From Candidatus Dormiibacterota bacterium (lineage in GTDB: Bacteria > Chloroflexota > Dormibacteria > Dormibacterales > Dormibacteraceae), in contig PNAG01000011.1 of assembly GCA_003169845.1 (NCBI GenBank), positions 341,044-405,043 of the forward strand: 64,000 bases of DNA, in the 5' to 3' direction. The notes below the pieces were generated by a model. It worked only from the letters and a program-made list of their open reading frames with translations. It ran no database searches and was not told where the DNA came from. The translations under genes and the position numbers were made by a program. This document shows, piece by piece, positions 1 through 8,990 of this stretch (positions are counted from its first letter, which is position 1; the number at the start of each line of letters is the position of its first letter).

Positions 1-159
1 CCTGGAACCTGCACCGACACCGTCAATGGGACCTCGACGATCGCCGGGACGCTCTTTTGCGGCAGCCTTTCGATCTCAGCCGGTGCCGGTGCGGGGACGG
101 CGATCGGCGGGAACTTCGGGATCGGCACCGCGCTGGTCGAGGCGATTCTCGTCGAATGA
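1..159 (+). CDS. 3' end of an unidentified gene in the Tad pilus locus
   Basis: An open frame enters from the left edge and stops at TGA 157-159. The last 52 residues are rich in Gly, Ala, Ser and Thr, contain two cysteines, and end in VEAILVE. I do not recognise it. It lies 44 bases upstream of the cpaB-like gene on the same strand, so it may be a pilin-like or TadE-like component of the same operon, but nothing in the fragment proves that. Confidence 0.5.
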   Translation, partial: PGTCTDTVNGTSTIAGTLFCGSLSISAGAGAGTAIGGNFGIGTALVEAILVE

Positions 160-203
160 GTTGCACCACTACGCGCACCATGCCAAGCTGCAGGCCCATC
201 TAG

Positions 204-995
204 ATGTCAATTGCCAGCGCTGACGTCGCCCGGCCGCGCCGGGGACGGCTTTACATCATCATCGGAGCGATTCTGGCCGTCCTGGCCTTTGCCGCCGCAG
301 CCGGCCTCGCCAGCCTTTCCCTCCTCCAGCAGAACACCGTGGGCACGCGAGTGGTTGTGGCCAGCCACGACATCAGCGCGCGTACGAAAATCCAGTCCTC
401 TGACCTGGAGCTCTCCGTGGTCAACCCCACCCCTAAGCTGTCCTTTACCCAGGTTGGCCAGGTCGCCGGCAAGGGCGCTCGCGTCGACATCCCCCAGGGG
501 TCGCCGGTCACGGCCAACCTCATCGCCTCGGCAGGCGATCTCCTCAGCAGCAGCGACGTGGCCTTGCTCCCCATCCCCTCGGGCTACGTCGCCGTCACGG
601 TGCCGACAGGTGAGCAGGTCGGCGTCGGCGGTTATCCGCAGGTCAGCGACCGCCTCACCATGCTCGCGACGCTCAACACCTCGGTGTTCGGCGCCAGCCC
701 GGCGGTCCCCGTCGTGCGGACGGTCTTCACCAACCTGGACATCATCCGGGTCGGCCCCGCCGCGTCGCAGGCCGCGGGCGGGGTCCCAAGCAGCCTCACC
801 CTGCTGATGACGGGGTGTGATGCCGAATACCTTTTCTGGCTCCTCAACAACGCGGTCTTGAAGTACGCGCTTGAGTCGTCCAGCGACTATGCGTCCACCC
901 CCAACCAGCCGGATCCCGCGTGCCCGAAGCTCTCGTCAGCCGGCGGAGTCGGGCCCAAAGAGGTTGACAAGCGCTGGCACTTCACCAGCGGCTGA
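204..995 (+). CDS. cpaB: CpaB/RcpC-like SAF-domain protein of the Tad pilus
   Basis: This 263-residue protein has one N-terminal membrane segment (about residues 17-40), then a SAF-type domain starting near VVVASHDISARTKIQSSDLE, which is the usual CpaB arrangement. CpaB/RcpC proteins sit in the periplasm or cell envelope and are needed for Flp/Tad pilus assembly. The stop at 993-995 is 3 bases before tadB, so the genes are co-transcribed. The symbol rests on domain order and context; the C-terminal half is not strongly diagnostic. Confidence 0.75.
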   Translation: MSIASADVARPRRGRLYIIIGAILAVLAFAAAAGLASLSLLQQNTVGTRVVVASHDISARTKIQSSDLELSVVNPTPKLSFTQVGQVAGKGARVDIPQGSPVTANLIASAGDLLSSSDVALLPIPSGYVAVTVPTGEQVGVGGYPQVSDRLTMLATLNTSVFGASPAVPVVRTVFTNLDIIRVGPAASQAAGGVPSSLTLLMTGCDAEYLFWLLNNAVLKYALESSSDYASTPNQPDPACPKLSSAGGVGPKEVDKRWHFTSG

Positions 996-998
996 TCC

Positions 999-1943
999 AT
1001 GTCCACGAGCGTCATCCTCATCGCGGCCGCGGCGGCCATAGGCGTCGGGCTGGTCATGTACGGAATCCTGGGGCCGGGCCGTGCGGCGGCGAGCGCGCAG
1101 CCTAGCGCCCGGGTCACCTACCGGACGCTGGCCGACGTGCGGGAGCAGCTGAGGAGAAGGTTCGAGCCGACGGGTGCCCCGGTTTGGATCGCCGCAAATC
1201 AAAAGGTGAACTCGCTTGCCGCCGACCTGGCGAGCGCAGACCTCCAGCTTCGTCCGTATGAATTCCGGCTGGTGCAGACAGCGTCCGCACTGGTTTTTGC
1301 GGTGGTCGCACTCCTTCGCTTCGGGATCTCGATTCCCGTTGTCATCCTCGGAATCATCGGGTTTGCGCTTCCGGCGCTCTACCTGCGAAACCGGCGCGGC
1401 CATCGCCTCGCGCAGTTCGAAACAGACCTGCCGCGGGCGATGGAGCTGATGGCCAACTCGATGAAGGCCGGCCAGTCGATCGCGCAATCCCTGCGCGCCG
1501 TGACCGAGAACGCGGGGGCGCCGGTATCCGAAGAGTTCGGACTCGGGCGACGGGAGATCGAGCTCGGCGCCTCGATCGAGAGCGCGTTGGGAAACATGGT
1601 CAAGCGGATCGGTAGCAGCGACCTGAGGCTGGTGGTCATGGTGATCACGATCCAGCACTCGGTCGGAGGCGACCTGCCCGCGATCCTGATCAGCCTTGGG
1701 GACACGATGAAGCAGCGGGCAGAGATGCGGGCTGAGGTCCTCGCCGCAACAGCACAGTCCCGCGCTTCCTCGCTGATCGTCACGCTGCTGCCGATCGCCG
1801 CCGCCCTCGGCCTCTACTTCCTGGTGCCCAACTACTTCCGGCCGATGTTCACGAACCCATTGGGCTGGTTCCTGTTGGCAATCGCCGCCATCATGCTGGG
1901 GATCGGAAACTTCATCATCCGGCGCCTCACGGCGATCCGATGA
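999..1943 (+). CDS. tadB: Tad pilus inner-membrane platform protein TadB
   Basis: This 314-residue protein belongs to the GspF/TadB family. It has an N-terminal membrane segment, two hydrophobic segments near residues 95-130, a cytoplasmic T2SSF domain (FETDLPRAMELMANSMKAGQ, then the conserved HSVGGDLPAIL region) and two C-terminal membrane segments. TadB pairs with TadC to form the platform on which the TadA ATPase drives pilus assembly. Its end overlaps tadC by ATGA. TadA, normally just upstream of tadB, is absent between cpaB and tadB here, so it must be encoded elsewhere. Confidence 0.88.
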   Translation: MSTSVILIAAAAAIGVGLVMYGILGPGRAAASAQPSARVTYRTLADVREQLRRRFEPTGAPVWIAANQKVNSLAADLASADLQLRPYEFRLVQTASALVFAVVALLRFGISIPVVILGIIGFALPALYLRNRRGHRLAQFETDLPRAMELMANSMKAGQSIAQSLRAVTENAGAPVSEEFGLGRREIELGASIESALGNMVKRIGSSDLRLVVMVITIQHSVGGDLPAILISLGDTMKQRAEMRAEVLAATAQSRASSLIVTLLPIAAALGLYFLVPNYFRPMFTNPLGWFLLAIAAIMLGIGNFIIRRLTAIR

Positions 1944-2875
1944 ACCTTGGGCCCGTGCTCCCCGTCCTGGTCGGCCTCATCGCGGCCGCCGGCGTCTGGC
2001 TGCTTGCGGCGGGAATCGTGGCGGCCCGCGCGGGCGATGCGACGATGCTGGCAAGGCAGAGGCTCGCCCGCCAGGACATAGGCCTCGGCCAGAGCGCCGC
2101 GGCCCTCGAGCTGGAGAAGCCCTTCGCTGAGCGGCTCTTCGCCCCGGGCCGGCGCTGGTTCGCGAGGCAGATGACGCGCTTGACCCCGGCGACGCAGGCC
2201 GCCAACTTCCGGCGCCAGCTCGATTTCGTGGGCGACCCCCTCGGTCTCGACCCGGCGGGCCTGCAGGCGCTCCGCATCACCGCCGGCGCCGGAATGGGAG
2301 CCCTTGGAGTCGCGCTCGGTGTGCTCATCGGGACATCATTCGCGATCGGCCTGGCCCTGCTCATCGGAGTGGCGATTGGCTTCTACCTCCCTGTGATGTG
2401 GCTCGACCAGCTGGTGCGTCAGAGGCGCGCGGAGCTCGAGGCTGTCCTGCCAAACGCGCTCGACGTGGTGGCGATCAGCATGGAGGCCGGCCTCGGGCTG
2501 GACCGCGCGCTCGAGCAGCTGGTTCGCCACCAGGAGGGTCCTCTCACCCTGCTCGTCGCGCGCGCTCTCCGCGAGATCGAGCTCGGCCGCCCGCGTGCTG
2601 ATGCGTTGGAGGAGATGGCCGAAGCGACCGGAGTCGAAGACTTCCACTCGCTGGTGAAGGGCATCCTGCACGCGGAGCGCACCGGCGTGCCGATTGCCCG
2701 CACCATCGCGGCGCATTCGGCTCAGATGCGGGTCAAGCGCCGGCTCAAGATCCGGACCGAGGCTGCGCAGGCGTCATTGAAGATCCTGCTGCCAACCGTT
2801 GGATGCGTCTTTCCGACCCTGTGGCTCATCCTCCTGGGACCGGCGCTGATCGTCGCTCTTGCTCTAGGTCACTGA
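1940..2875 (+). CDS. tadC: Tad pilus inner-membrane platform protein TadC
   Basis: This 311-residue protein starts at ATG 1940 inside the tadB stop (ATGA), indicating translational coupling. It has an N-terminal membrane segment, a central hydrophobic pair near residues 115-150, and a T2SSF domain (VVAISMEAGLGLDRALEQLV, HAERTGVPIA) followed by a C-terminal membrane hairpin. It is the usual partner of TadB. It is the last gene of the operon and converges on the minus-strand MBL gene 36 bases away. Confidence 0.87.
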   Translation: MNLGPVLPVLVGLIAAAGVWLLAAGIVAARAGDATMLARQRLARQDIGLGQSAAALELEKPFAERLFAPGRRWFARQMTRLTPATQAANFRRQLDFVGDPLGLDPAGLQALRITAGAGMGALGVALGVLIGTSFAIGLALLIGVAIGFYLPVMWLDQLVRQRRAELEAVLPNALDVVAISMEAGLGLDRALEQLVRHQEGPLTLLVARALREIELGRPRADALEEMAEATGVEDFHSLVKGILHAERTGVPIARTIAAHSAQMRVKRRLKIRTEAAQASLKILLPTVGCVFPTLWLILLGPALIVALALGH

Positions 2876-2911
2876 TCGAGCGCTGCGCCGGCTGGGGGGC
2901 GCTACGAGCCT

Positions 2912-3538
2912 CTAACTGAGGAAGGGGTTCGTCTTTCTTTCGCGACCGATCGTGGTCGCCGGGCCATGTCCGCTATAGACCTTGAGCTCGTCTTGGAGGG
3001 AGAGCAGCTTCGCGTTGATCCCGTCCACCAGCGCTTTGCCATTCGAGTTGGAGAAGTCGGATCGCCCGATGGATCCGGCAAACAGCGCGTCGCCTGTGAA
3101 GAGGTTGTCGCCGATCTTCAGGCTGACACCGCCGGGGCTGTGGCCCGGCGTGTGCAAGACCTCAAACGCGAGTGAGCCGGCTCGGAACGTTTCTCCCTCG
3201 ACCAGGCTGACGACGTTTTCGACGGGATCGGTCGCGGGACCGAACTCGCGCCGCAGGGGCCGGCCCTCGGCGACCACATGCCTTTCCGATTCATGGACGG
3301 CGACGGGAACCGCTCCAAACGCGGCGAGCAGCGCAGGCAGACCGGCAACATGGTCGACGTCCGTGTGCGTGAGCAGGATCGCCTTGACGTTCGCGCCTCG
3401 CTCCCGCACCAGGTCGACCATCGGCTGAGGCTCGAGGTTGGCGTCGATGACGACCGCATCCATGGTGTCTTCGTCGACGACCAGATACGAGTTCGTGCGG
3501 AACTGGCGGTCGGCGGTTGACTCGACGCGAACCTTCAT
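2912..3538 (-). CDS. MBL-fold (glyoxalase II-like) metal hydrolase
   Basis: This 208-residue metallo-beta-lactamase fold enzyme carries the metal motif THTDVDH, then HTPGHSPGG, a TGDALF aspartate and the late SGHGP histidine, all as in the YcbL/GloB-like group of hydroxyacylglutathione hydrolases. The substrate cannot be read from the sequence. I place the start at ATG 3538, which overlaps the stop of the upstream ppGpp gene by ATGA. A longer open frame exists but runs through that gene. Size matches short glyoxalase II-like family members. Confidence 0.85.
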   Translation of the reverse strand: MKVRVESTADRQFRTNSYLVVDEDTMDAVVIDANLEPQPMVDLVRERGANVKAILLTHTDVDHVAGLPALLAAFGAVPVAVHESERHVVAEGRPLRREFGPATDPVENVVSLVEGETFRAGSLAFEVLHTPGHSPGGVSLKIGDNLFTGDALFAGSIGRSDFSNSNGKALVDGINAKLLSLQDELKVYSGHGPATTIGRERKTNPFLS

Positions 3539-5736
3539 GAAGCCTCGCGCGCGACCGTGTGCACGTCCTTGACGCCTTCCAGCTTCTCCATCAGGCGTGA
3601 AAGCTGCGCCAGCGAGTCGATCTCGACAGTGGTGGAGACCACCGCGGTCTTGTCGTCGTAGACGTGGACCTCGAGAGAGGACATGTTGACGCGGTTCTCC
3701 GCGACCACAGTGGCGATGTCGCGCAAGAGCCCTTGCCGGTCCCACGCTTCGATCTTGATCGCCACGGGATAGATGTGAGTCGCCTCGGAGTCCCAGTCAA
3801 CCGGCACCACGCGCGCCTGATCCTGCGCGTTGACCGCGTTGATGCAGTCGACCCGATGCACGGTGACGCCTTTGCCGCGGGTCGTGTAGCCGACGATCGC
3901 GTCGCCCGGCACGGGCTGGCAGCACGGCGCGATCTTCGTGAGGATTCCCTTCTCTCCATGCACCAGCACGCGCGGGGTCGGGTGGACGTTGGGGATCAAC
4001 GGGATGGTCCGCAGGTCGCCGCCCGGAATGTCCAGGCTGGGGGCCATTCGCATCACGACCGAGTGGGTTGAGAGGTCCCCATAGCCGATCGCCGCGAGGA
4101 AGTCGTCGACGGCGCCGTACTTGTGCAGGGTGGCAATCTCGCCGAGTTGTTCGTCGTTCAGGTCGGCCAGGTTCACACGGTGCATGCGATGGAGCTCTTT
4201 GTCTAGCAGGTCGCGGCCCTTGGCCACGTTCTCCTCGCGGCTCTGGCTCTTGAACCACTTCCGGATGCGCTCCTTGGCGGATGCGCTCTTGACGAAGTTG
4301 AGCCAGTCGCGGCTCGGGCCGTGGGGGTTCTTGGAGGTAAGCACCTCAACAATCTCGCCGTTCTGGAGCTCGTAGTCCAACGGCACCATGCGACCGTTGA
4401 CCTTGGCGCCGATGCACCTGTGTCCAACCTCGGTGTGGATCCGGTAGGCGAAGTCGACGGGAGTCGAGTCTGCGGGAAGGTTGAGCACGTCGCCCTTGGG
4501 AGTGAACACGTAAACCTCGTCCTGGAAGAGGTCCACCTTGACCGTGTCAAGGAACGACTCGGCGTCCCCCACCTCGTTCTGCCACTCGAGCAGGCTCCGC
4601 AGCCAGGAGAGCTTCTTGTCGAAGCTCGCATCCTTCCCGCCTTCCTTGTAAGTCCAGTGAGCCGCGACGCCGAACTCCGCGACGCGATGCATCTCGTGGG
4701 TCCTGATCTGAATTTCAATCGGCTCGCCTGTGTGCGTGATCACGGTCGTGTGGAGAGACTGGTAGCCGTTTGACTTCGGCATCGCCACGTAATCCTTGAA
4801 TCGCCCAGGCACTGGCTTCCACAGCGAGTGCACCACGCCAAGCACCCCATAGCAGTCGCGCACAGTGTCGACGTGGACCCGGATCGCGGACAGGTCGTAG
4901 ATCTCCGAGAAGTCTTTGTTCTCGCGGGTCATCTTCTGCCAGACGGAGTAGATGTGCTTGGGCCGGCCGCTGATGTCGGCCTGGATGCCGACCTTCTCGA
5001 GCTCGCGTGCGAGGATCTCGCGAAGGTCCGACACGAGCGTTTCGCGGTCGTGACGCGTGCGAGCGATCCGTTTGACGACGTCCTCGTAGGCCTCGGGTTC
5101 GAGGTTGCGGAAGGCCAGGTCTTCCAGCTCCCATTTGATCTGCCCGATGCCGAGCCGGTGCGCGAGCGGCGCGTAGATTTCGAGCGTCTCGCGCGATATC
5201 TTCCGGCGCTTGACCTCGGGCAGCGGGTCGAGCGTGCGCATGTTGTGCAGCCGGTCCGCGAGCTTGATGAGGACGACCCGAAGGTCTTCCGCCATCGCGA
5301 CCATCATCTTCCGGATGTTCTCCGCCTGCTGCTGCTGGTCGGACCGGAGCGCGATCCGGCCCAGCTTGGTGACCCCGTCCACGAGCCGGGCCACCTCCGG
5401 GCCGAACTCCCGCTCCACCTCGTCCGCGGTGAGCGCGGTGTCCTCCACGGTGTCGTGGAGCAGCGCGGCCGAGATCGTCTCGGCGTCGAGCTCCAGGTCG
5501 GCGAGGATGGCGGCCACCTCGAGGGGGTGGTTGACGTACTCCTCGCCGGACAGGCGGCGCTGCCCCGTGTGGGCGCTCGCGGCGCGCTCATACGCTTTCC
5601 TGACCATCTGCTGACCCTTGGGATCGAGGTGGTCGGCGACTCTGAGAAGCTCTGAAACCGTCATCTGCTGGTAGCTGAGAAGTTTAGGCGGGCGATTCGC
5701 GCCCCCATCCGTATACGGGTTCCGCTTGCCGGACAC
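3535..5736 (-). CDS. rel: Bifunctional (p)ppGpp synthetase/hydrolase (RelA/SpoT homologue)
   Basis: This full-length Rsh protein has 733 residues. The N-terminal HD hydrolase domain is intact (HDTVEDT around residues 94-100). The synthetase domain follows (YDLSAIRVHV, GYQSLHTTV), then a TGS domain (VYVFTPKGDVLNLP) and a zinc-finger/ACT tail (CCQPVPGD, then a C-terminal ACT). Both catalytic halves look complete, so it should make and degrade ppGpp. It starts at GTG 5736, seven bases after a TAAGTT box. An AGGAG sits only one base from the GTG, too close to be a ribosome binding site, so a leaderless mRNA is likely. It is co-transcribed with the MBL gene. Confidence 0.95.
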   Translation of the reverse strand: MSGKRNPYTDGGANRPPKLLSYQQMTVSELLRVADHLDPKGQQMVRKAYERAASAHTGQRRLSGEEYVNHPLEVAAILADLELDAETISAALLHDTVEDTALTADEVEREFGPEVARLVDGVTKLGRIALRSDQQQQAENIRKMMVAMAEDLRVVLIKLADRLHNMRTLDPLPEVKRRKISRETLEIYAPLAHRLGIGQIKWELEDLAFRNLEPEAYEDVVKRIARTRHDRETLVSDLREILARELEKVGIQADISGRPKHIYSVWQKMTRENKDFSEIYDLSAIRVHVDTVRDCYGVLGVVHSLWKPVPGRFKDYVAMPKSNGYQSLHTTVITHTGEPIEIQIRTHEMHRVAEFGVAAHWTYKEGGKDASFDKKLSWLRSLLEWQNEVGDAESFLDTVKVDLFQDEVYVFTPKGDVLNLPADSTPVDFAYRIHTEVGHRCIGAKVNGRMVPLDYELQNGEIVEVLTSKNPHGPSRDWLNFVKSASAKERIRKWFKSQSREENVAKGRDLLDKELHRMHRVNLADLNDEQLGEIATLHKYGAVDDFLAAIGYGDLSTHSVVMRMAPSLDIPGGDLRTIPLIPNVHPTPRVLVHGEKGILTKIAPCCQPVPGDAIVGYTTRGKGVTVHRVDCINAVNAQDQARVVPVDWDSEATHIYPVAIKIEAWDRQGLLRDIATVVAENRVNMSSLEVHVYDDKTAVVSTTVEIDSLAQLSRLMEKLEGVKDVHTVAREAS

Positions 5737-5743
5737 GCTCCTA

Positions 5744-5749
5744 AACTTA
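5744..5749 (-). promoter_or_regulatory. -10 box for a leaderless rel transcript
   Basis: On the minus strand TAAGTT is followed by seven bases and then GTG 5736. This is the TAnnnT-to-start spacing expected when transcription begins at the start codon. It lies in the gap between rel and the divergent HD-GYP gene. Confidence 0.6.
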
Positions 5750-5760
5750 CGACTCGCGAA

Positions 5761-8700
5761 GTGTCCAATCCCCGTACTTCCCTGATCCTTCGCGGCCTAA
5801 CCGGCCGGAACTCACAAAGGGCCACGTTTGCGCTGAGGATCGGGTTCTCGGCCGCGACCGCCGTGCTGGTCCTGATCGGGGCCTCGCTCAACGTCACCGG
5901 GCGGTCAGGAGCCGTCGCGCTCGCCGCCGTCACAGCGGGCGCGCTGGCGCTCGCAGCCGGAGCCTTGAACACCAACTGGCAGGGGTCGATTCCCCTCGGG
6001 GGCGCGGCGCTGCTGGTCACTCTGGTGTCGGCCAGGTTCGACCTGCGCGATCCGAACCTCATCCCACAGCTGGGCGGCCTGCTGCTCCTGGGACTCGGGG
6101 GCTTTGTTGGGAGCATTGCGTACCGCAGCTTCGCAGGCGCGATCGGTGCTCACGCCGAAGAGCTGGAGGGCCTGCGCATTCAGCTCCTCGCCAAGGAGCG
6201 GGCGTTCATGGCAGCCACGGCCGACGCGGACCACGCCAAGCACCCTGGAGATATGGCGGCTTTCGCGATCATCGCGCGTGAGGCGGGAGCCGACTTCGCG
6301 TGCTACTACGCCTCGTCCACCGATGGCAAGCAGTTCGTGCCCCAGGCGCCGGGGATTGGTCTCGACCGTCTTCATCCGATGCCTGTGCTTCGCCATGCAG
6401 AGAAGGCCGGGCCGCTGCTGAGCGCCATCGAGTCCGGCAAGGAATACATCGGCGGTGACCAGACCGCGCTCTCGGAGCTGGTCCACTATCTCCCGGAAGA
6501 CCTGCACGTCGCGCGGTTGATGGCGGTGCCGATGCGCATCGGCGACCAGGTCGGCGGGTTCATCCTGCTGGGCAAGAAGACCGGCGAGTTCGACGACGAT
6601 GACCGCCGGCTGGCGGTGACCCTGACGCTGCGCGCCGGTGCCCAGCTCGCGAGCGCCCATGCGGTCGCGGTTTCACGGAGGGAATCCGCTCGTTACTCGC
6701 TGATGAACGAGCTCATCAAAGACGCGTCAGGCAAGACGATGGACGAAACACTCCAGCTCGTCCTCGAAAAGGGCAAGCAGGTGATTCGCTACGACTCCGG
6801 CGGAGCAGTCCTCTTCCAGCCCGACGGTACCTATGTCGAGCTCGGAGCTCCAGCCGCCCCGGCAGCGGTCGAAGGGCCGCTGGCAAAGGTTCGCGGCGGC
6901 GAGGCTGTGCTGCGGAGCCTGATTGCCGCCGACGAGCACATCTACAGCGGCCTGCGGCCTGATGGTCCCAATGGAGGTCTCAACGAGGCGCTGACACCGA
7001 TCCACGGCAGCGGCGGAGTGATCGGCGCGCTGTGCCTCGGGCGAAATGGCGCAATCGGTTTCGGCCAGGCGGATCTCGGTGCCCTCGACGAGCTCGGATC
7101 AATGGCCGGGGTCGTGCTCGAGAACTCGCGCATCCTGCAGGCCGTGACCGGCCAAGCATCGCAGCTGGACACGACGCTCGATGCGCTCGGGGAGGTGTCG
7201 CAGGCGCTGACCACCGTGACGCAGGGCTCCAGGGTCCTGCAGCAGAAGACGCTGGAGGCGGCGGTCCGCGTGACGATGAGCACCGCCGGGCTGCTGACGC
7301 GCGCGACGGCCGAGGGTCATCAGAAGGTGATCATGTCGCTCGGCTTTCCGGCTGCCGTCAACGCGATGGAATTTCAGAACGGCCAGGGGATCATCGGCGC
7401 GGTCATGCTCAGCGTGCGACCCACCGCCGTTCCAGACATCAGCGAAAGCTTCGACCTGCAGTCTCCTCCGGACCTCGTCACCTACGGCCTTCAGTCCGCG
7501 ATCTGCGTGCCGATGCTGGAGGACGAGCATCTCTGGGGAACGCTTTCAGTGTTTGCGGTCAAGAAGCGGGAATGGACGGCGAACGACCAGCGGGTGCTCG
7601 CGACGCTCGGCAACCAGGGCGTTGTCGCGATCAGGAACGCGGAGCTTTATGACAACAATCAGCGCAGCATCTGGGAGCTCAAAAACCTGCAGGAGGCGCT
7701 GCAGGCGGCCACTTCAACCCTTGACCTGAATCAGGTCTTGCAGCAGGTGCTCGCCGGTGCGGCGAAAGCGTCGTCGGCGCAGATCGGCTGCCTGGCCCTC
7801 GAAGACTCCGGCAGGCTCGTGCTCAAGGGTGGGTTCGGCACCGACTCCACCACCGCCGAACGCCTCGCCCTGGGCCTCGGCGGCGACATCTGCCGCGACG
7901 TTATGAGCACCGCTACTCCGATCGTGCAGGCGATGGAGCACGAACCCGGCGCCGACAGCCCGCTGAACCCGCGGGCGGTTCTCTGCGTGCCGATCACCCT
8001 GCGCGGCAAGCCCCAGGGCGTTCTCTTCCTGGCCAACTATCAGGTCGGGCATGTCTTCACGGACGATCATCGCAACCTGGTCGCCGAGCTTGCCGCACAG
8101 GCGGCTGTCGCGATCGACAACGCCCGCCTCTTCAAGGATCGCGAGGAGGTCATCATCGCCTCCCTCGAGGCCCTGGCCAACACGGTGGATGCGCGCGACC
8201 CCTATACGCGCGGTCACTCTGAGCGCGTCACGCAGTACGCGCTGATGATCGCGCGGCAGATGAAGTACGCGCCGAATGACCCTGGAGCGTGGCTGCGCCT
8301 GGAGCGCGGCGGGCGGCTGCACGACATCGGGAAGGTCGGCGTGCCCGACGCCGTGCTTCAGAAGACGGGCAAGTTGACTGACGAAGAGTTCGCGCAGATG
8401 AAGGAGCATCCCCTCGTCGGGTTCAACATCCTGAGCGTCCTGAAGATGCTCACCGACGAGCTGGTCATCGTCCGGTCGCACCACGAGCGTTTCGACGGCA
8501 AGGGCTATCCCGACCGGAAGAAGGGCGCCGACCTGCCGATGTTCTCCTGGATCGTCAGCGCCGCCGATGCGATCGACGCGATGACGTCGGACCGCCCCTA
8601 CCGGCGGGGGATGTCGCTGCAGGTCGCCATCGACCAGGTGCGCACAGGCGCCGGCACGCATTTCCACCCTGACGTAGCCGAGGCCGTGCTCGATGCCGTG

Positions 8701-8787
8701 ACCAACGGCAGCCTCAAGGTGATCACCGACAAGTCGATGTACAAGGACGCCCCGGCGGTCGGCGCGTTCGAGAATCCGACTGGCTGA
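5761..8787 (+). CDS. Membrane-anchored multi-GAF HD-GYP phosphodiesterase
   Basis: This 1008-residue protein has four or so hydrophobic segments in residues 20-130 and a short coiled linker. Several GAF-like sensory modules follow (about residues 160-300, 320-455, 480-630 and 650-795). The C-terminal HD-GYP domain shows HSERVTQYAL, RLHDIGKVG, SHHERFDGKGYPD and SAADAIDAMTSDRPYR, so its catalytic metal ligands look intact. HD-GYP enzymes usually hydrolyse cyclic di-GMP. The GAF stack suggests that a small ligand or redox state controls this one. It starts at GTG 5761 and is divergent from rel with only 24 bases between start codons, so the two second-messenger genes may be co-regulated. Confidence 0.9.
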   Translation: MSNPRTSLILRGLTGRNSQRATFALRIGFSAATAVLVLIGASLNVTGRSGAVALAAVTAGALALAAGALNTNWQGSIPLGGAALLVTLVSARFDLRDPNLIPQLGGLLLLGLGGFVGSIAYRSFAGAIGAHAEELEGLRIQLLAKERAFMAATADADHAKHPGDMAAFAIIAREAGADFACYYASSTDGKQFVPQAPGIGLDRLHPMPVLRHAEKAGPLLSAIESGKEYIGGDQTALSELVHYLPEDLHVARLMAVPMRIGDQVGGFILLGKKTGEFDDDDRRLAVTLTLRAGAQLASAHAVAVSRRESARYSLMNELIKDASGKTMDETLQLVLEKGKQVIRYDSGGAVLFQPDGTYVELGAPAAPAAVEGPLAKVRGGEAVLRSLIAADEHIYSGLRPDGPNGGLNEALTPIHGSGGVIGALCLGRNGAIGFGQADLGALDELGSMAGVVLENSRILQAVTGQASQLDTTLDALGEVSQALTTVTQGSRVLQQKTLEAAVRVTMSTAGLLTRATAEGHQKVIMSLGFPAAVNAMEFQNGQGIIGAVMLSVRPTAVPDISESFDLQSPPDLVTYGLQSAICVPMLEDEHLWGTLSVFAVKKREWTANDQRVLATLGNQGVVAIRNAELYDNNQRSIWELKNLQEALQAATSTLDLNQVLQQVLAGAAKASSAQIGCLALEDSGRLVLKGGFGTDSTTAERLALGLGGDICRDVMSTATPIVQAMEHEPGADSPLNPRAVLCVPITLRGKPQGVLFLANYQVGHVFTDDHRNLVAELAAQAAVAIDNARLFKDREEVIIASLEALANTVDARDPYTRGHSERVTQYALMIARQMKYAPNDPGAWLRLERGGRLHDIGKVGVPDAVLQKTGKLTDEEFAQMKEHPLVGFNILSVLKMLTDELVIVRSHHERFDGKGYPDRKKGADLPMFSWIVSAADAIDAMTSDRPYRRGMSLQVAIDQVRTGAGTHFHPDVAEAVLDAVTNGSLKVITDKSMYKDAPAVGAFENPTG

Positions 8788-8805
8788 GGGCGGAACTACG
8801 CACGC

Positions 8806-8811
8806 TAGAAT
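8806..8811 (+). promoter_or_regulatory. Candidate -10 box upstream of the leader ORF and DUF4157 gene
   Basis: TAGAAT lies about 30 bases before the GTG of the small ORF. That small ORF has an AGGA seven bases before its start, so this would be a transcript with a short leader. No clear -35 was identified. Confidence 0.35.
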
Positions 8812-8841
8812 TTGCGAATTCGGCACCCACAGGAAAATGGC

Positions 8842-8925
8842 GTGACCCTGCCCGCACAGAGCCCAGTCCAGGCGGGCGCGAAAAGCGATTTCCTATCAGT
8901 TTTGAATGAAGAGGACGCTTTATGA
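8842..8925 (+). CDS. 27-residue leader ORF coupled to the DUF4157 gene
   Basis: GTG 8842 opens a 27-codon frame whose TGA (8923-8925) overlaps the ATG of the DUF4157 gene as ATGA. An AGGA Shine-Dalgarno lies seven bases upstream of the GTG. It encodes a short peptide ending in SDFLSVLNEEDAL. The SDFLSV hexapeptide recurs near residue 18 of the next protein because the DNA is duplicated. It may set translation of the downstream gene, or be a remnant of an earlier start of that gene. Expression is not proven. Confidence 0.45.
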   Translation: MTLPAQSPVQAGAKSDFLSVLNEEDAL

Positions 8926-8990
8926 TCCGGATCCTCACCCGGGTAGGGCTCAATACGAGCGGGCGCGCGAATAGCGATTTCCTATCAGTT
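8872..8990 (+). repeat. Direct repeat spanning the leader ORF and the DUF4157 start
   Basis: The 18-base string AGCGATTTCCTATCAGTT occurs at 8884-8901 and again at 8973-8990, each preceded by GCGGGCGCG (8872-8880 and 8959-8967) with a two-base length difference. The copies are 89 bases apart and in the same reading phase, so both encode SDFLSV. Confidence 0.85.
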
